This document shows, one piece after another, positions 17,913-26,888 of a stretch of 64,000 nucleotides of DNA. Under the pieces are notes generated by a model that saw nothing but the letters and a program-made list of their open reading frames with translations, did no database searches and was not told the DNA's origin. Numbering within the stretch: the first letter of the stretch is position 1; every line of letters starts with the position of its first letter. The position numbers and the translations under genes are program-made. Source of the stretch: Candidatus Halobonum tyrrellensis G22 (GTDB lineage: Archaea; Halobacteriota; Halobacteria; Halobacteriales; Haloferacaceae). The stretch lies in the NCBI RefSeq assembly GCF_000495475.1, contig NZ_ASGZ01000002.1, positions 186,001 through 250,000 on the forward strand, in the 5' to 3' direction.

Positions 17913-18614
17913 ATGGACCTCGACGCGGGCTTCGACGCGCGGCTGGAGCGGGACGGGGTGCGGTTCGGCGCGCGCGACGCGGAGTTGCTCCGGGCGGTCG
18001 ACGAACACGGGTCGCTCAACGCGGCGGCGGAGGCGCTGGGCCGGTCGTACTCCCGGTCCCAGCGGCGCGTCGTCGAACTCGAAGAGGCGTTCGGCCGGCT
18101 GGTCGACCGCACGCGCGGGGGCGCGGACGGCGGCGGTAGCTCGCTGACCGCCGCCGCCGACCGACTCCTCGGCGAGTTCGCCCGGCTGGAAGCCGAGTTC
18201 GCCGGCGTGACGCAGGTCGAGGAGACGGTGCTCCGGGGGACCGTGGTCGACACCGAGGGGGAACTCGGGACGGTCGAGACGGACGCCGGACCCGTACGCG
18301 CCGTCGTCCCCCCGACGGCCTCGGCGGTTCGGCTCGCGGTCCGCGCGGACGCCATCACGCTCCACCCGGCCGGCGGCGTCCCCGAGACGGAGACGAGCGC
18401 CCGGAACCGGTTCCGCGGCGAGGTTCGGGAGGTGGTCGCGGGCGACGCCGTCGCTCGCGTCGTCCTCGACGTCGGCGCCGACCCCGACCTGACCGTCCTC
18501 GTGACGCGGACGAGCGTCGAGACGCTCGATCTCGCGCCGGGTGCGCCCGTCGCGGCGTCGTTCAAAGCGACCGCGACGCGGGCGTACCCGGTCGAGTCAC
18601 CGAGCGACGAGTAG
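17913..18614 (+). CDS. ModE-like molybdate-responsive regulator (HTH plus TOBE)
   Basis: The 233-residue protein has an N-terminal LysR/ModE-type winged helix (residues about 15-95: LLRAVDEHGSLNAAAEALGR, SYSRSQRRVVELEEAFG). The C-terminal TOBE-like part (about 110-225) has the TSARNRFRGEVREVVAG motif and resembles molbindin, the oxyanion-binding domain of ModE. It is divergent from wtpABC and shares a promoter region, so it is the expected local repressor or activator of molybdate/tungstate uptake. The ATG at 17913 follows the shared TATA box. Confidence 0.88.
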   Translation: MDLDAGFDARLERDGVRFGARDAELLRAVDEHGSLNAAAEALGRSYSRSQRRVVELEEAFGRLVDRTRGGADGGGSSLTAAADRLLGEFARLEAEFAGVTQVEETVLRGTVVDTEGELGTVETDAGPVRAVVPPTASAVRLAVRADAITLHPAGGVPETETSARNRFRGEVREVVAGDAVARVVLDVGADPDLTVLVTRTSVETLDLAPGAPVAASFKATATRAYPVESPSDE

Positions 18615-19220
18615 TCCCCTCCTCGCGTCGGCTATCCCGGTAGCCCGCGGAACTCCGCTCCGCTCGACTTCTCGTTTTCGCTCCGCTCGTCCTCCGCTCC
18701 GCACGCTGGGGGGTCGTCACGAACGGTCGAGTTCGGAGATGCGAAGATGACACCCGAGCGTTCAGTAATTCTATCCGATTTGTCTCCCGGTAGATCGATC
18801 CCCGACTACCGGGCTCCCCACCACCGACGGACGACGACACGAGACGCGGATTCGCGGTCGAGCGGTGGTTCGGACGGTGCTCGGGCCGTCCGGAGGTGGC
18901 GGCCCGAGCGTCGTCGCTCGCGTCGTTCGCGGGCCGGGGTCGTTCGGGGTGCTCACCTCGCCGCGGCCGAAATCGGGCCAGTTCGCCGACGACGGGCCGC
19001 CTCCGGCGGTACCGACGGTTCGGCGGCCCGGTCGCCTCCGCTCCCCGCGGTTCGTGAACGATACGTTACCGTTCGACCGTTCGGTCACTTGACGTATCAA
19101 AACGAGCCGACGGTAGACGCCGGCCGGCGGACGGGTCGTCGCGCCCCTCACGCTCGTCTTCCCGGCGCGGCTTCCGACTCGGAAGTCGCGGGGTGCTTTT
19201 TACTCCCCCAGCGCCCCTCG
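18615..19220. other. Intergenic region with two inverted repeats
   Basis: No gene is apparent in this 606-base gap. The first part has low-complexity CTCCGCT runs common in haloarchaeal spacers. CCCGGTAG (18786-18793) and CTACCGGG (18806-18813) form an 8-12-8 stem. GATACGT (19060-19066) and ACGTATC (19092-19098) form a second, wider inverted repeat. A TTTTTAC TATA-like box near 19198 serves the next gene. Confidence 0.5.
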
Positions 19221-19571
19221 ATGGGTATGGACGAGGGTGACGACGAACTCCTCGCGTTGCTCGACGACGAGTACGCGCGGGCCATCCTCGCCGAACTCAC
19301 CACCGAACCGATGTCCGTCTCCGAACTCCGCGCGGCCTGTGAGACCGAGATGTCCGACCCGACGGCGTACCGCCGGCTCGAACGCCTCCGGGCGGCCGAC
19401 CTCGTCGCCGAACAGCGGGTACCCGACCCCGACGGCCACCACTACAAGCGGTACGTCGCGACCGTCGACGAGGTGACCGTCGCGTTCGTCGACGGGTCGT
19501 ACGAGGTGTCCGTCACCCGGTCGACGGACCCGGCCGACCGGTTCACCGACCTGTTCGAGGGGCTGTCCTGA
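19221..19571 (+). CDS. ArsR-like winged-helix regulator
   Basis: The small (116-residue) winged-helix protein has a typical haloarchaeal ArsR-type fold: EYARAILAELTTEPMSVSEL, then TAYRRLERLRAADLVAEQ, then a beta wing with HHYKRYVATVDEVTV. It starts at ATG 19221 or 19227, both 25-30 bases below a TATA-like TTTTTAC. The ATG of the next gene follows its stop by one base. The three-gene unit (regulator and two small membrane proteins) is a repeated haloarchaeal arrangement whose signal is unknown. Confidence 0.8.
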   Translation: MGMDEGDDELLALLDDEYARAILAELTTEPMSVSELRAACETEMSDPTAYRRLERLRAADLVAEQRVPDPDGHHYKRYVATVDEVTVAFVDGSYEVSVTRSTDPADRFTDLFEGLS

Positions 19572-19572
19572 G

Positions 19573-19893
19573 ATGGACGCCCCGCTCCAGTCGGCGGCGG
19601 CCGACCCGCTGGTGGCGTCCGCCGCGGTCGCGCTCTCGGCGCTGTCGGTCGCGCTCTCGATCGCGGTCGCGGCGGTGCTCGTCCGCGGCTATCGCCGGGG
19701 ACCGGGCCGCGCCGGGATACTGTATCTCGCCGCCGGACTCCTCTTGCTCACGACGGTGCCGGAGCTCTTGCGGATCGGCCTGCCGACCCTCACGGGGGTT
19801 GGGACCGCCAAGCGGTCGATTCTGGTCAGCGGGTTCGAGCTTCTGGGGCTGGGAACCGTCCTCTGGGCGGTCTACGGAGGTGGCGAGCCGTGA
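19573..19893 (+). CDS. Small membrane protein, partner of the winged-helix regulator
   Basis: This 106-residue protein has three hydrophobic segments (about residues 14-38, 47-64 and 83-102) with short polar loops. It is coupled to the winged-helix gene upstream (one-base gap) and overlaps the next gene by four bases. It resembles the DUF7521-like proteins found beside such regulators in haloarchaea; this family name is from memory. A membrane sensor or immunity role is possible but not shown. Confidence 0.65.
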   Translation: MDAPLQSAAADPLVASAAVALSALSVALSIAVAAVLVRGYRRGPGRAGILYLAAGLLLLTTVPELLRIGLPTLTGVGTAKRSILVSGFELLGLGTVLWAVYGGGEP

Positions 19894-20192
19894 TCCCGCC
19901 CGTCCCGCCGGTCGGCCTCCTCTCGCCCGACGCGGTCGCGTGGGGGACCCGGGCGCTCACGGCCGTCGTCGGACTGTTCGTCTCGGCGCTCGCCTACCGC
20001 GGGTTCCGGCGGAACGACGCGCCGCGGATGCGCTGGCTCGCGGTCGGCATCGGGCTGGTCACCGCGGGGTCGTTCCTCGCGGTCTCGGTCGCCGCCGAGG
20101 CCGGTGCCGGGGCGGGCGTCGTCCTGGTGGCCCGCGGACTGGTGACCGTCGCCGGCCTCTGTGCCGTCCTGGTCGCGCTCCTCCGGGACTGA
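19890..20192 (+). CDS. Small membrane protein, second member of the pair
   Basis: The 100-residue protein begins with GTG in a GTGA overlap and has three hydrophobic segments, about residues 17-38, 48-70 and 75-97. It is similar in size and topology to the gene before it, which suggests a duplicated or heteromeric membrane pair. Function is unknown. Confidence 0.62.
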   Translation: MIPPVPPVGLLSPDAVAWGTRALTAVVGLFVSALAYRGFRRNDAPRMRWLAVGIGLVTAGSFLAVSVAAEAGAGAGVVLVARGLVTVAGLCAVLVALLRD

Positions 20193-20359
20193 GTCGCCCG
20201 GCAACGGACCCGGGCGCGCTCCTCCGGTGGCCGCCGCGGACGACCCGTCGAGGCGCTCGGCGAAGCGTGGCGGTACGTCGAACGGCGGTCGACCCGCCCG
20301 GCGGGAGGCGTCGGCGTCGACGTGCGTCGAACCCGCCCGGGCGGCGAGTGGTCCGACCG

Positions 20360-21655
20360 CTACGGCCACAACCCACGCGCGTCGTGGGCCTCGGCCACTC
20401 GCGAGAGCGCGACGATGTACGCCGCATCGCGCCACGTGACGTCGCGACGCTCGAACTCGCGTCGGACCGCGCTCCACGCGGCGCGCATCTCGGTTTCGAG
20501 TTCGTCGTTGACCCGTTCGAGCGACCACGACCGCCGGTTGATGTCCTGGAGCCACTCGAAGTAGCTGACCGTCACGCCGCCGGCGTTCGCGAGGATGTCG
20601 GGGACGACCGGTATCTCCCGCTCCGCGAGGATCGCGTCGGCCGTCGACGTGGTCGGACCGTTCGACCCCTCGACCACGATGTCGGCGGCGATCCGATTCG
20701 CGTTCGCTTCGGTGATCACGTTGCCCAGTGCGGCGGGGATCACCACGTCCACGTCGAGCGTCAGCAGTTCCTCGTTCGAGATGGTCGTCTCGGCGTACGT
20801 CGTGACCGCCTCGGGTTCCTCCTCGTGGGAGGGGACGGACGCGGTGTCGATCCCGTCCGGGTCGTACATCGCGCCGTTCACGTCGCTGATCGCGACGACC
20901 GTCGCCCCCCACCCGTCGAGGAGGCGAGCCGCGTTCGCGCCGACGCTTCCGTACCCCTGGACGGCGATCGTGGTGTCGTCGAGCGGCCGGTCGTAGTACT
21001 CACAGACGAGTTCCGTCACGATCGCGACGCTCCGACCGGGTGCCTCCGCGCGCCCCTCGCTCCCGCCGACGACGGGCGGCTTGCCCGTGACGACGCCGGG
21101 GACGGTTTCCCCCTCCTGCATCGAGTAGGCGTCCATCAACCACGCCATCGTCTGCGAGTCCGTCCCCATGTCGGGTGCGGGGATGTCCTGTTTCGGCCCG
21201 ATGGCGTTGCGGAGTTCCTGGGTGAACCGACGGGTGAGCCGTTCCGTCTCCCCCTCGCTCAGTTCCTTCGGGTTGACCGCGATGCCGCCTTTCGCTCCGC
21301 CGAAGGGGAGGTCCATGACCGCACACTTCCAGGTCATCCACATCCCGAGGCCGACACACTCGTCTCGGGTGACCTCCGGGTGGTAGCGGAGTCCCCCCTT
21401 GTGCGGCCCGCGAACGCTGTCGTGTTGGGCTCGATAGCCGGTGAACACCTCGACCGAGCCGTCGTCGCGTTCGATCGGAACCGCGACCTCGTGTACCTTC
21501 TTGGGGTGTTTCAGACGCGTGACGATCTGGTCGTCGATGTCGAGATGGTCGGCGGCGTGACGGAGCTGCCGCCGCGCCGTCTCGAGCGCCGACTCGGGTT
21601 CGGTCGATCCGGTCGTCTCGTCGGCTCCGTCGTGGGTAGTCGATTGCGAGGTCAT
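20360..21655 (-). CDS. Glutamate dehydrogenase (Glu/Leu/Phe/Val family)
   Basis: The 431-residue enzyme catalyses reversible oxidative deamination of glutamate to 2-oxoglutarate with NAD(P). The substrate loop has [14 protein letters not shown] (about residue 84) and the catalytic lysine motif PFGGAKGGI (about 116). [11 protein letters not shown] lies near 158 and the Rossmann motif [15 protein letters not shown] near 228. It ends with the typical [15 protein letters not shown]. It is the second gene of an operon whose first gene is a 47-residue zinc ribbon protein only two bases upstream. The isozyme type (NAD or NADP) cannot be fixed. Confidence 0.94.
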   Translation of the reverse strand: MTSQSTTHDGADETTGSTEPESALETARRQLRHAADHLDIDDQIVTRLKHPKKVHEVAVPIERDDGSVEVFTGYRAQHDSVRGPHKGGLRYHPEVTRDECVGLGMWMTWKCAVMDLPFGGAKGGIAVNPKELSEGETERLTRRFTQELRNAIGPKQDIPAPDMGTDSQTMAWLMDAYSMQEGETVPGVVTGKPPVVGGSEGRAEAPGRSVAIVTELVCEYYDRPLDDTTIAVQGYGSVGANAARLLDGWGATVVAISDVNGAMYDPDGIDTASVPSHEEEPEAVTTYAETTISNEELLTLDVDVVIPAALGNVITEANANRIAADIVVEGSNGPTTSTADAILAEREIPVVPDILANAGGVTVSYFEWLQDINRRSWSLERVNDELETEMRAAWSAVRREFERRDVTWRDAAYIVALSRVAEAHDARGLWP

Positions 21656-21657
21656 GG

Positions 21658-21801
21658 TTACTCCAGTGGTGTCCGTCGGTTGCGCATCGCTCCCCCGCAG
21701 TCCGGACAACTCCCGGGGTGTTCTTCGGCGACCGTGATGTTCCCACACTCGAAACACTCGTACGGGCTCTCCTCCTCTAGGTCCGTGGTCAGGTCTCTCA
21801 T
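21658..21801 (-). CDS. 47-residue zinc ribbon (rubrerythrin-like domain) protein
   Basis: A short gene precedes glutamate dehydrogenase. Its 47 residues begin [20 protein letters not shown] and contain two CxxC knuckles, CFEC (residues 16-19) and CPDC (32-35), a rubredoxin/rubrerythrin-like zinc ribbon. The ending RNRRTPLE is familiar from haloarchaeal small zinc proteins. Its TAA is followed after two bases by the ATG of the dehydrogenase gene, so the two are co-translated. A TATTTTAACC TATA-like box lies about 75 bases upstream. It may be a regulatory partner or metal/redox sensor; no activity can be assigned. Confidence 0.85.
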   Translation of the reverse strand: MRDLTTDLEEESPYECFECGNITVAEEHPGSCPDCGGAMRNRRTPLE

Positions 21802-21906
21802 AGTTGGATGACGAGCGCCCTCGGCCACCGGAGCACTCTGTGAGTGGGTAGCGGGTCGAGTCAGGTGTAGACGCTGGTTAAAATACCAACCCGATCTCGA
21901 TCGGGG

Positions 21907-21922
21907 GGTTAATTCTTTAACC
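21907..21922. terminator. Inverted repeat at the end of the HTH_10 regulator gene
   Basis: GGTTAA-TTCT-TTAACC is a perfect 6-4-6 inverted repeat that includes the TAA stop of the regulator gene. A second stem, CCGAT-ctcg-ATCGG (21891-21904), follows directly downstream in the gene direction. Together they could end transcription or bind a regulator ahead of the zinc ribbon/dehydrogenase operon. Confidence 0.4.
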
Positions 21923-24796
21923 GGCGGTCGGCTGCGGGGCCGTGGGCCGACCGCCCTCGTCGAACAGCGTCGAGAACAGTTTTCGCTGGACGGTTCTGAC
22001 GTGTTTGTGGAAGGCGGGCGGGGAGATACCGAGCGTCTCGGCCACCTCCTCGCCGGTGCTGTCGCGGGGTGATTCGAAGAACCCGCTGTAGTAGGCCGTC
22101 TGGACCACTTCGAGCTGTCGGTCGGTCAACTCCTCGAAGAAGCGCGAGTAGAGGGTGGACTCGGAGGCCCGATCGAAGGTCTGCTTCGACCGGAGTTCCA
22201 CGCGCGTGAACGTCTCCCCGACGAGGCCGGTGATGTGACGGACGTCGACGCTCTCGGGGATGTCGACGACGAGCGTCGTCCCGTCGGGATCCGCCGTCGC
22301 GGTTCGGAGGACGGCGCCGTGGTCGGCCAGTTCGAGGGCGAGAAACGGTTGTGAGAGTCGGAGCCGAACGACACCGCCGGTTCCGTCGGCGGTGATCCGG
22401 TGGACGCCGTCGACCGCGACCAGGTCTCCTGCGGCCGCTTCGACCGCCTCGACCGTCCCCTCCTCGACGGTGACGAACACGTACGCGCCCTCGCTCGTCT
22501 GTTGGACGCCCCCGTCGTACGACAGCGAGCAGTCCGCCTCTCGCGCGAGACGCGCAAGCACGAACGACGGGTCGTCCACGTCGAACTCCAGTCGCGTCAT
22601 CGACGTGGTGAGCAACGCGTTCTTCCGCTCGATCGCGCTGATCGCCGAGGCGATCGTCTCGCCGAGTTCGACCAACACCTCCCGCGACGTCTCGTCGAAC
22701 GCGTCCTGCGTCTCCGCGTAGACGGAGAGGACGCCGTAGGTGAGGTCGTTGTACACGAGTGGGATACTCAGGACCGAGAGGTAGTCGCGCGCGAGCGCCT
22801 CCTTCCGCCACGGTTCCGCTCGGAGTCGGGCGGCGACGTTCGTGACCGTGGTCGCCTCGCGGGTCGACGCGGTCCGCCCGGTCGGTTCCGTCTCGGCCCC
22901 GCCGACCGGGAAGGTGAGGCTGTCCAGATACCCCCGTTCGGCGCCCGCCCACGCCGTCGGGTCGACCGTCTCGGTCAGCGGGTCGGCCCTCCCGATCCAC
23001 GCGAAGCCGAATCGGTCGTCGGCGGTCAGGAGTTCACAGACCGTGTGGTCGATCTCCTCGCGCGTCTCCGCTCGGACGATCGCCTGGTCGATCTCGCGGA
23101 TCGTCTCGTTGATGCGATTGAGCGCCGTCAGCTGCGCGTTCTGCCGCTGGAGCTCCCGGTCCTGTTCGCGGAGCTGTGTCTCCCGCGTAACGCGGTCCAA
23201 CGCCGCCTCCGCGGTCGCTGCGAGCAGGTCGGCGAGTTCCCGCCTCACCTCGTCGAAGACCCCGACTTCGGGCGACCCGACGACGTACACCCCGTGGTCG
23301 CCGAGCGGGATGACCGCCGCGCTCCGGATCTCGGTCGCCCGGTTCGTGAACTCCTCGGCGTCGTGGACGTCGTCGAAGAAGAGCGGTTCGTCCTCGACGA
23401 AACTGTGACTCGTCACCCCCTTCCCGTCGGCGTGGACGGTCGGGAACGGACCGTTCAACTCCTCCATGCTCGACGACCACGCGATCGGACGGAGTTGGTT
23501 CTCCTCGGCGTCGAAGAGGTAGACCATGCTGGCGTCGAGATCGAGGACGCTCGGCGTGTCGTCGACGATGTGCTGTGCGATCTCCCGGTGTGTCCCCGCG
23601 TAGAGGAAGTCCCGCGTGGTCTCGTGGAGCGTCGCGAGTGCGTCCTCGCGCTGTTTCCGTTTCGTGATGTCGCGACAACTGTAGAGGAGCGTCCCGCCCT
23701 GGATCGACACCTCCCTCACGTTGACCAGCAGCCTGTGTTCCCGTCCGGCTTTGTCCGTGGCCGTACACTCGATGTTCTTGAGCACCCCCTCCTCGGCGAG
23801 TTCCTCGCGGTCGAAGAGGTCATCGCCGAGCAACGCGTCTATCGTCCCCTGCTCGTAGATCTCCTCCGCATCGTACCCGAAGACGAAGTGGACGTTCGGA
23901 CAGACGTACGTGTACTCGCGGGACTCGTTCGTGATGAGCACCGTGTCGGTCATGTTGTTGAGCGTGACCCGGTGGAGTTCCTCGGACCGGCGGAGGTCGC
24001 GTTCGAGTTCGACCCGTTCGGTGATGTCGACCCCCTCGACGATGATCGAGACGAGTTCGCCCCGTTCGTCCTCGACGGGCCGGGCCGAGAGATCGAGCGT
24101 CCGGGTCGTCCCGTCTCCGGCCGGGACCGACACCTCCGTGTTTCCCACCGCTCCCGACGACGCCCGCTCGACGGTCCGCTGGACGTCGGCTCGGGTTCGA
24201 GCGCCCCGTGACCACCACGGGAGCGACCAGAACGGGCGACCGACGACGGAGTCGATGTCGGCGTCGATCGCCGCGCGCGCGGTCCGGTTGGCCCGTTCGA
24301 GCGAGCCGTCCGGGTCGAGAACCCACGTCGCGGTCTCGGTGTCGTGGAAGATGGCGTCGAACTGTCTCGCGCGGTCCCGCTGGGTGACCGTCCGCCGGGC
24401 CGACCGAACGCACTGCTCCGTCCGTTCGAGGAGGTCGTCGCCCCACTCGTCGGTCCGCCCGTCGAGCGCGACGTAGTCGGTCACGCCGGCGGCGACCGCC
24501 TCGCTGGCGATCGCTTCGCTGCCGGCCGCCGTACACATCACGACGGGGAGCGACGCGGTCTCGGCGCGGACCGAACGGAGGAGGTCGATCCCGGTCGACT
24601 CGTCGAACTCGTAGTCGACCACGAGACAGTCGACGTCGTCGGTCGAGACGGTTTCGAGCGTCTCCTCGACGGTAGGGACGGTCAGGACCGACGCGGTCGT
24701 GCGGGTTCGGAGGACCTCGGCGAAGCGCTCGACCCAGTCGGACGTCCCGGAGAGCAACACGCGCGCCGAATCGAGCGCGCTGGACGCGGGGTGCAT
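21917..24796 (-). CDS. Multi-sensor bacterio-opsin activator-like regulator (REC-PAS-PAS-GAF-GAF-HTH_10)
   Basis: This 959-residue soluble signal-integrating regulator has several domains in order. A receiver-like domain (about 10-125) has the phospho-acceptor region LVVDYEFDES. A PAS domain lies at about 145-260 and a second at 265-385 (ITNESREYTYVCPNVHFVFG). A GAF domain lies at about 395-530 and another at about 560-720. A Bat-type domain is followed by the HTH_10 helix-turn-helix at the C-terminus (LTDRQLEVVQTAYYSGFFES, then EVAETLGISPPAFHKHVR). The HTH_10 end is the hallmark of haloarchaeal Bat-type activators. It lies 115 bases upstream of the dehydrogenase operon on the same strand; a direct link is untested. 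No kinase domain is present. Confidence 0.92.
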   Translation of the reverse strand: MHPASSALDSARVLLSGTSDWVERFAEVLRTRTTASVLTVPTVEETLETVSTDDVDCLVVDYEFDESTGIDLLRSVRAETASLPVVMCTAAGSEAIASEAVAAGVTDYVALDGRTDEWGDDLLERTEQCVRSARRTVTQRDRARQFDAIFHDTETATWVLDPDGSLERANRTARAAIDADIDSVVGRPFWSLPWWSRGARTRADVQRTVERASSGAVGNTEVSVPAGDGTTRTLDLSARPVEDERGELVSIIVEGVDITERVELERDLRRSEELHRVTLNNMTDTVLITNESREYTYVCPNVHFVFGYDAEEIYEQGTIDALLGDDLFDREELAEEGVLKNIECTATDKAGREHRLLVNVREVSIQGGTLLYSCRDITKRKQREDALATLHETTRDFLYAGTHREIAQHIVDDTPSVLDLDASMVYLFDAEENQLRPIAWSSSMEELNGPFPTVHADGKGVTSHSFVEDEPLFFDDVHDAEEFTNRATEIRSAAVIPLGDHGVYVVGSPEVGVFDEVRRELADLLAATAEAALDRVTRETQLREQDRELQRQNAQLTALNRINETIREIDQAIVRAETREEIDHTVCELLTADDRFGFAWIGRADPLTETVDPTAWAGAERGYLDSLTFPVGGAETEPTGRTASTREATTVTNVAARLRAEPWRKEALARDYLSVLSIPLVYNDLTYGVLSVYAETQDAFDETSREVLVELGETIASAISAIERKNALLTTSMTRLEFDVDDPSFVLARLAREADCSLSYDGGVQQTSEGAYVFVTVEEGTVEAVEAAAGDLVAVDGVHRITADGTGGVVRLRLSQPFLALELADHGAVLRTATADPDGTTLVVDIPESVDVRHITGLVGETFTRVELRSKQTFDRASESTLYSRFFEELTDRQLEVVQTAYYSGFFESPRDSTGEEVAETLGISPPAFHKHVRTVQRKLFSTLFDEGGRPTAPQPTAG

Positions 24797-25050
24797 TGGT
24801 CGGGCCTACTCCCTCGAAGCGGTTCAACGCACCGACGGCCGCACGACCTCGACCCTCGACCACGATCGACCCTCGACTACGATCGAACCGGGAGCCGTCG
24901 CCCTCGACGTACTCGACGCCGGCCGCGGGTGCGGTCGGCCGCGCCCGCTCCCGCTGTCGCCGTTCGCCATCCCGGTGGTCGTGTCCGGCGGGTCCGTCCG
25001 ACCGGCTACCGACGGGGGATTGACTACCGTGGGGACCGAAGGTGAGAGGG

Positions 25051-25485
25051 ATGGCGTCGGACTGTCCGCTCCACGAGACACACGTGACGGCTATCCAGCG
25101 CGGCCTCACCGGGCTTCCGGACGGGACGACGTTCGTCGGAGCCGTCCGGCGACCGTCGCGCGGCGTGCTCTCGGCCGTCGACGAGAACCACCCGGCGCTC
25201 GCCCCGCCAGCGACCGTACTCGACGAGTTCGAGCGACGGTGCGAGGAGTTCAAGATGCGCGGGATGTGCGCGGAGGGTGCTCACAACGCCGCCTGGGAGG
25301 CGGAGGGTGTCGACGGTCGGTACCGCGCGTACGTCGACGGCGAGTCGGAGGCACAAGCCGCCGTAACACGCCTCGTCGAGCGACTGCGGGCCGGAGAGGA
25401 ACTCGCCGTGGTGTGTTCGGCGGAGACGGCGAGACTGCGGTCCCACCGGACGGTCCTCCGCGAGATACTGAGCGACCGGCTGTGA
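25051..25485 (+). CDS. DUF488-like protein
   Basis: This 144-residue protein looks like a haloarchaeal DUF488 relative. It has LTGLPDGTTFVGAVRRP near residue 14, the KMRGMCAEGAHNAAWEAEGV segment near residue 68, and a C-terminal LAVVCSAETARLRSHRTVLREIL that corresponds to the conserved cysteine and CHR-like region of DUF488. In this copy the usual cysteine before HR is a serine (SHR). The start ATG 25051 was preferred over GTG 25042. The function of the family is not established. Confidence 0.62.
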   Translation: MASDCPLHETHVTAIQRGLTGLPDGTTFVGAVRRPSRGVLSAVDENHPALAPPATVLDEFERRCEEFKMRGMCAEGAHNAAWEAEGVDGRYRAYVDGESEAQAAVTRLVERLRAGEELAVVCSAETARLRSHRTVLREILSDRL

Positions 25486-25731
25486 GTCGCCCGTGGTTTC
25501 GACCGAGCCGTGCGCGCCGCGGCTCGGGATGAAGACGGCCGCTCCGGCCTCGTAGGCGACGCTCACCGCTCCGGAGTGGACCCGCTCGTTCCGACGGCGC
25601 ACCCCGAACGGGCGCGGCCGTCGGTACTGTTATGCTTCGCGGCACCGCGCACCCGATAGCACGCCGAAGCGTACCGTCCGTCGGTCGGACGCCGACGGGC
25701 GCGGCGACTCACGAACGGAGACCCACAGCCG

Positions 25732-26691
25732 ATGTCAGAGACGGACGTACTCGTCGTCGGGGAGACGCTCGTAGACTTCATTCCGGACAGCCGCGGCGAC
25801 CTGCAGTCGGTCGAATCGTTCTCGCGCCGGCCGGGCGGGGCGCCGGCGAACGTCGCGGTCCGGCTGTCGGCGCTCGGTCGCGCGCCGTGGTTCTGGACGC
25901 GGCTGGCTACCGACCCGTTCGGGGAGTACCTCGCCGAGACGCTCTCGGCGGCCGGGGTCCCCGACCGGTTCGTCACGCGCGACGCCGACGCCGCGACCAG
26001 CCTGGCGTTCGTGGGACACGACGCGGACGCCGACCGGTCGTTCACCTTCTACCGCGAGGGGACCGCGGACACTCGTCTGCGGACGGGCGCCGTCCCCGAC
26101 GAGGTGTTGGACGGGGTGACCTGCGTCTACGTCGGAGGGGTCGTCCTCGCGAGCGACCCGTCGCGGAGCGCGGTCCTCGACCTGGTCGAACGCGCGAGCC
26201 GGCGGGAGTGTACGCTGTACTTCGACCCGAACTTCCGGCCCGAACTCTGGGACCCCGCGGAGTTCGAGGCGCTGGCGGCCGACGTCCTCGAACACGCCGA
26301 CGTCGTCAAAGCCACCGTCGAGGAGTTCGAACGGTTCGGGGTCTCGGGTGGGACGAAACGGGAGGTGTGCGAGGCCGCGTGCGAGCGCGGCCCGCACACC
26401 GTCCTGATGACGCTCGGTCGCGACGGGGCGTTCGCGTACTGCGACGAGCGCTCCCCGTGGGGGCCGGCCTCGGCGGAACGCCCGGCGTTCGGCGTCGACG
26501 CGGTGGACACGACGGGCGCGGGCGACGCGTTCGTCGCCGGCACGATACGCGGCATCGTCGAGGGGCTACCGCTGGGGACCACGCTCGACACCGCGAACGC
26601 GATGGCGGCGCTCAGTACGACGACGGGGGGCGCGATGGAGGACCCGCCGTCGCGTGCGGAGGTGGACCGATTCTTGAGCGAGCGGTCGTAG
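25732..26691 (+). CDS. PfkB family sugar kinase (fructokinase/KDG kinase-like)
   Basis: The 319-residue ribokinase-fold enzyme transfers phosphate from ATP to a sugar or sugar acid. It shows the N-terminal GGAPANVAVRLSALG motif (about residues 36-50), FDPNFRPELW near 164, and the C-terminal PfkB signature VDTTGAGDAFVAGTI near 259 with the catalytic aspartate in GAGD. The NPNxR-type motif (FDPNFRP) favours fructokinase or 2-keto-3-deoxygluconate kinase over phosphofructokinase. It stands alone with about 150 bases of upstream space. Confidence 0.9.
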   Translation: MSETDVLVVGETLVDFIPDSRGDLQSVESFSRRPGGAPANVAVRLSALGRAPWFWTRLATDPFGEYLAETLSAAGVPDRFVTRDADAATSLAFVGHDADADRSFTFYREGTADTRLRTGAVPDEVLDGVTCVYVGGVVLASDPSRSAVLDLVERASRRECTLYFDPNFRPELWDPAEFEALAADVLEHADVVKATVEEFERFGVSGGTKREVCEAACERGPHTVLMTLGRDGAFAYCDERSPWGPASAERPAFGVDAVDTTGAGDAFVAGTIRGIVEGLPLGTTLDTANAMAALSTTTGGAMEDPPSRAEVDRFLSERS

Positions 26692-26888
26692 GTCGCCCGG
26701 TCCGTCCGTCCCCGTCGACGACCGCCCCGACACCCGTTCGTCGGCGGGTTCGCTGCCGAACGCCGAGTGCGCGGGATGGCCGTGGCCGCGCTCGTGTCCA
26801 CCCCGACGCGCCGTCCGTCTCCGCCGACCCGACGCCCGGTCGAACCGACCGATTCACGTGCTCACCGGCCGAGAGGACGACCGATCCC

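Noticed and set aside
18747-19220. Upstream extension of the winged-helix gene to 18747
   Set aside because: The extension is Arg/Ser-rich and crosses two inverted repeats; the TATA-like box near 19198 supports a start at 19221.
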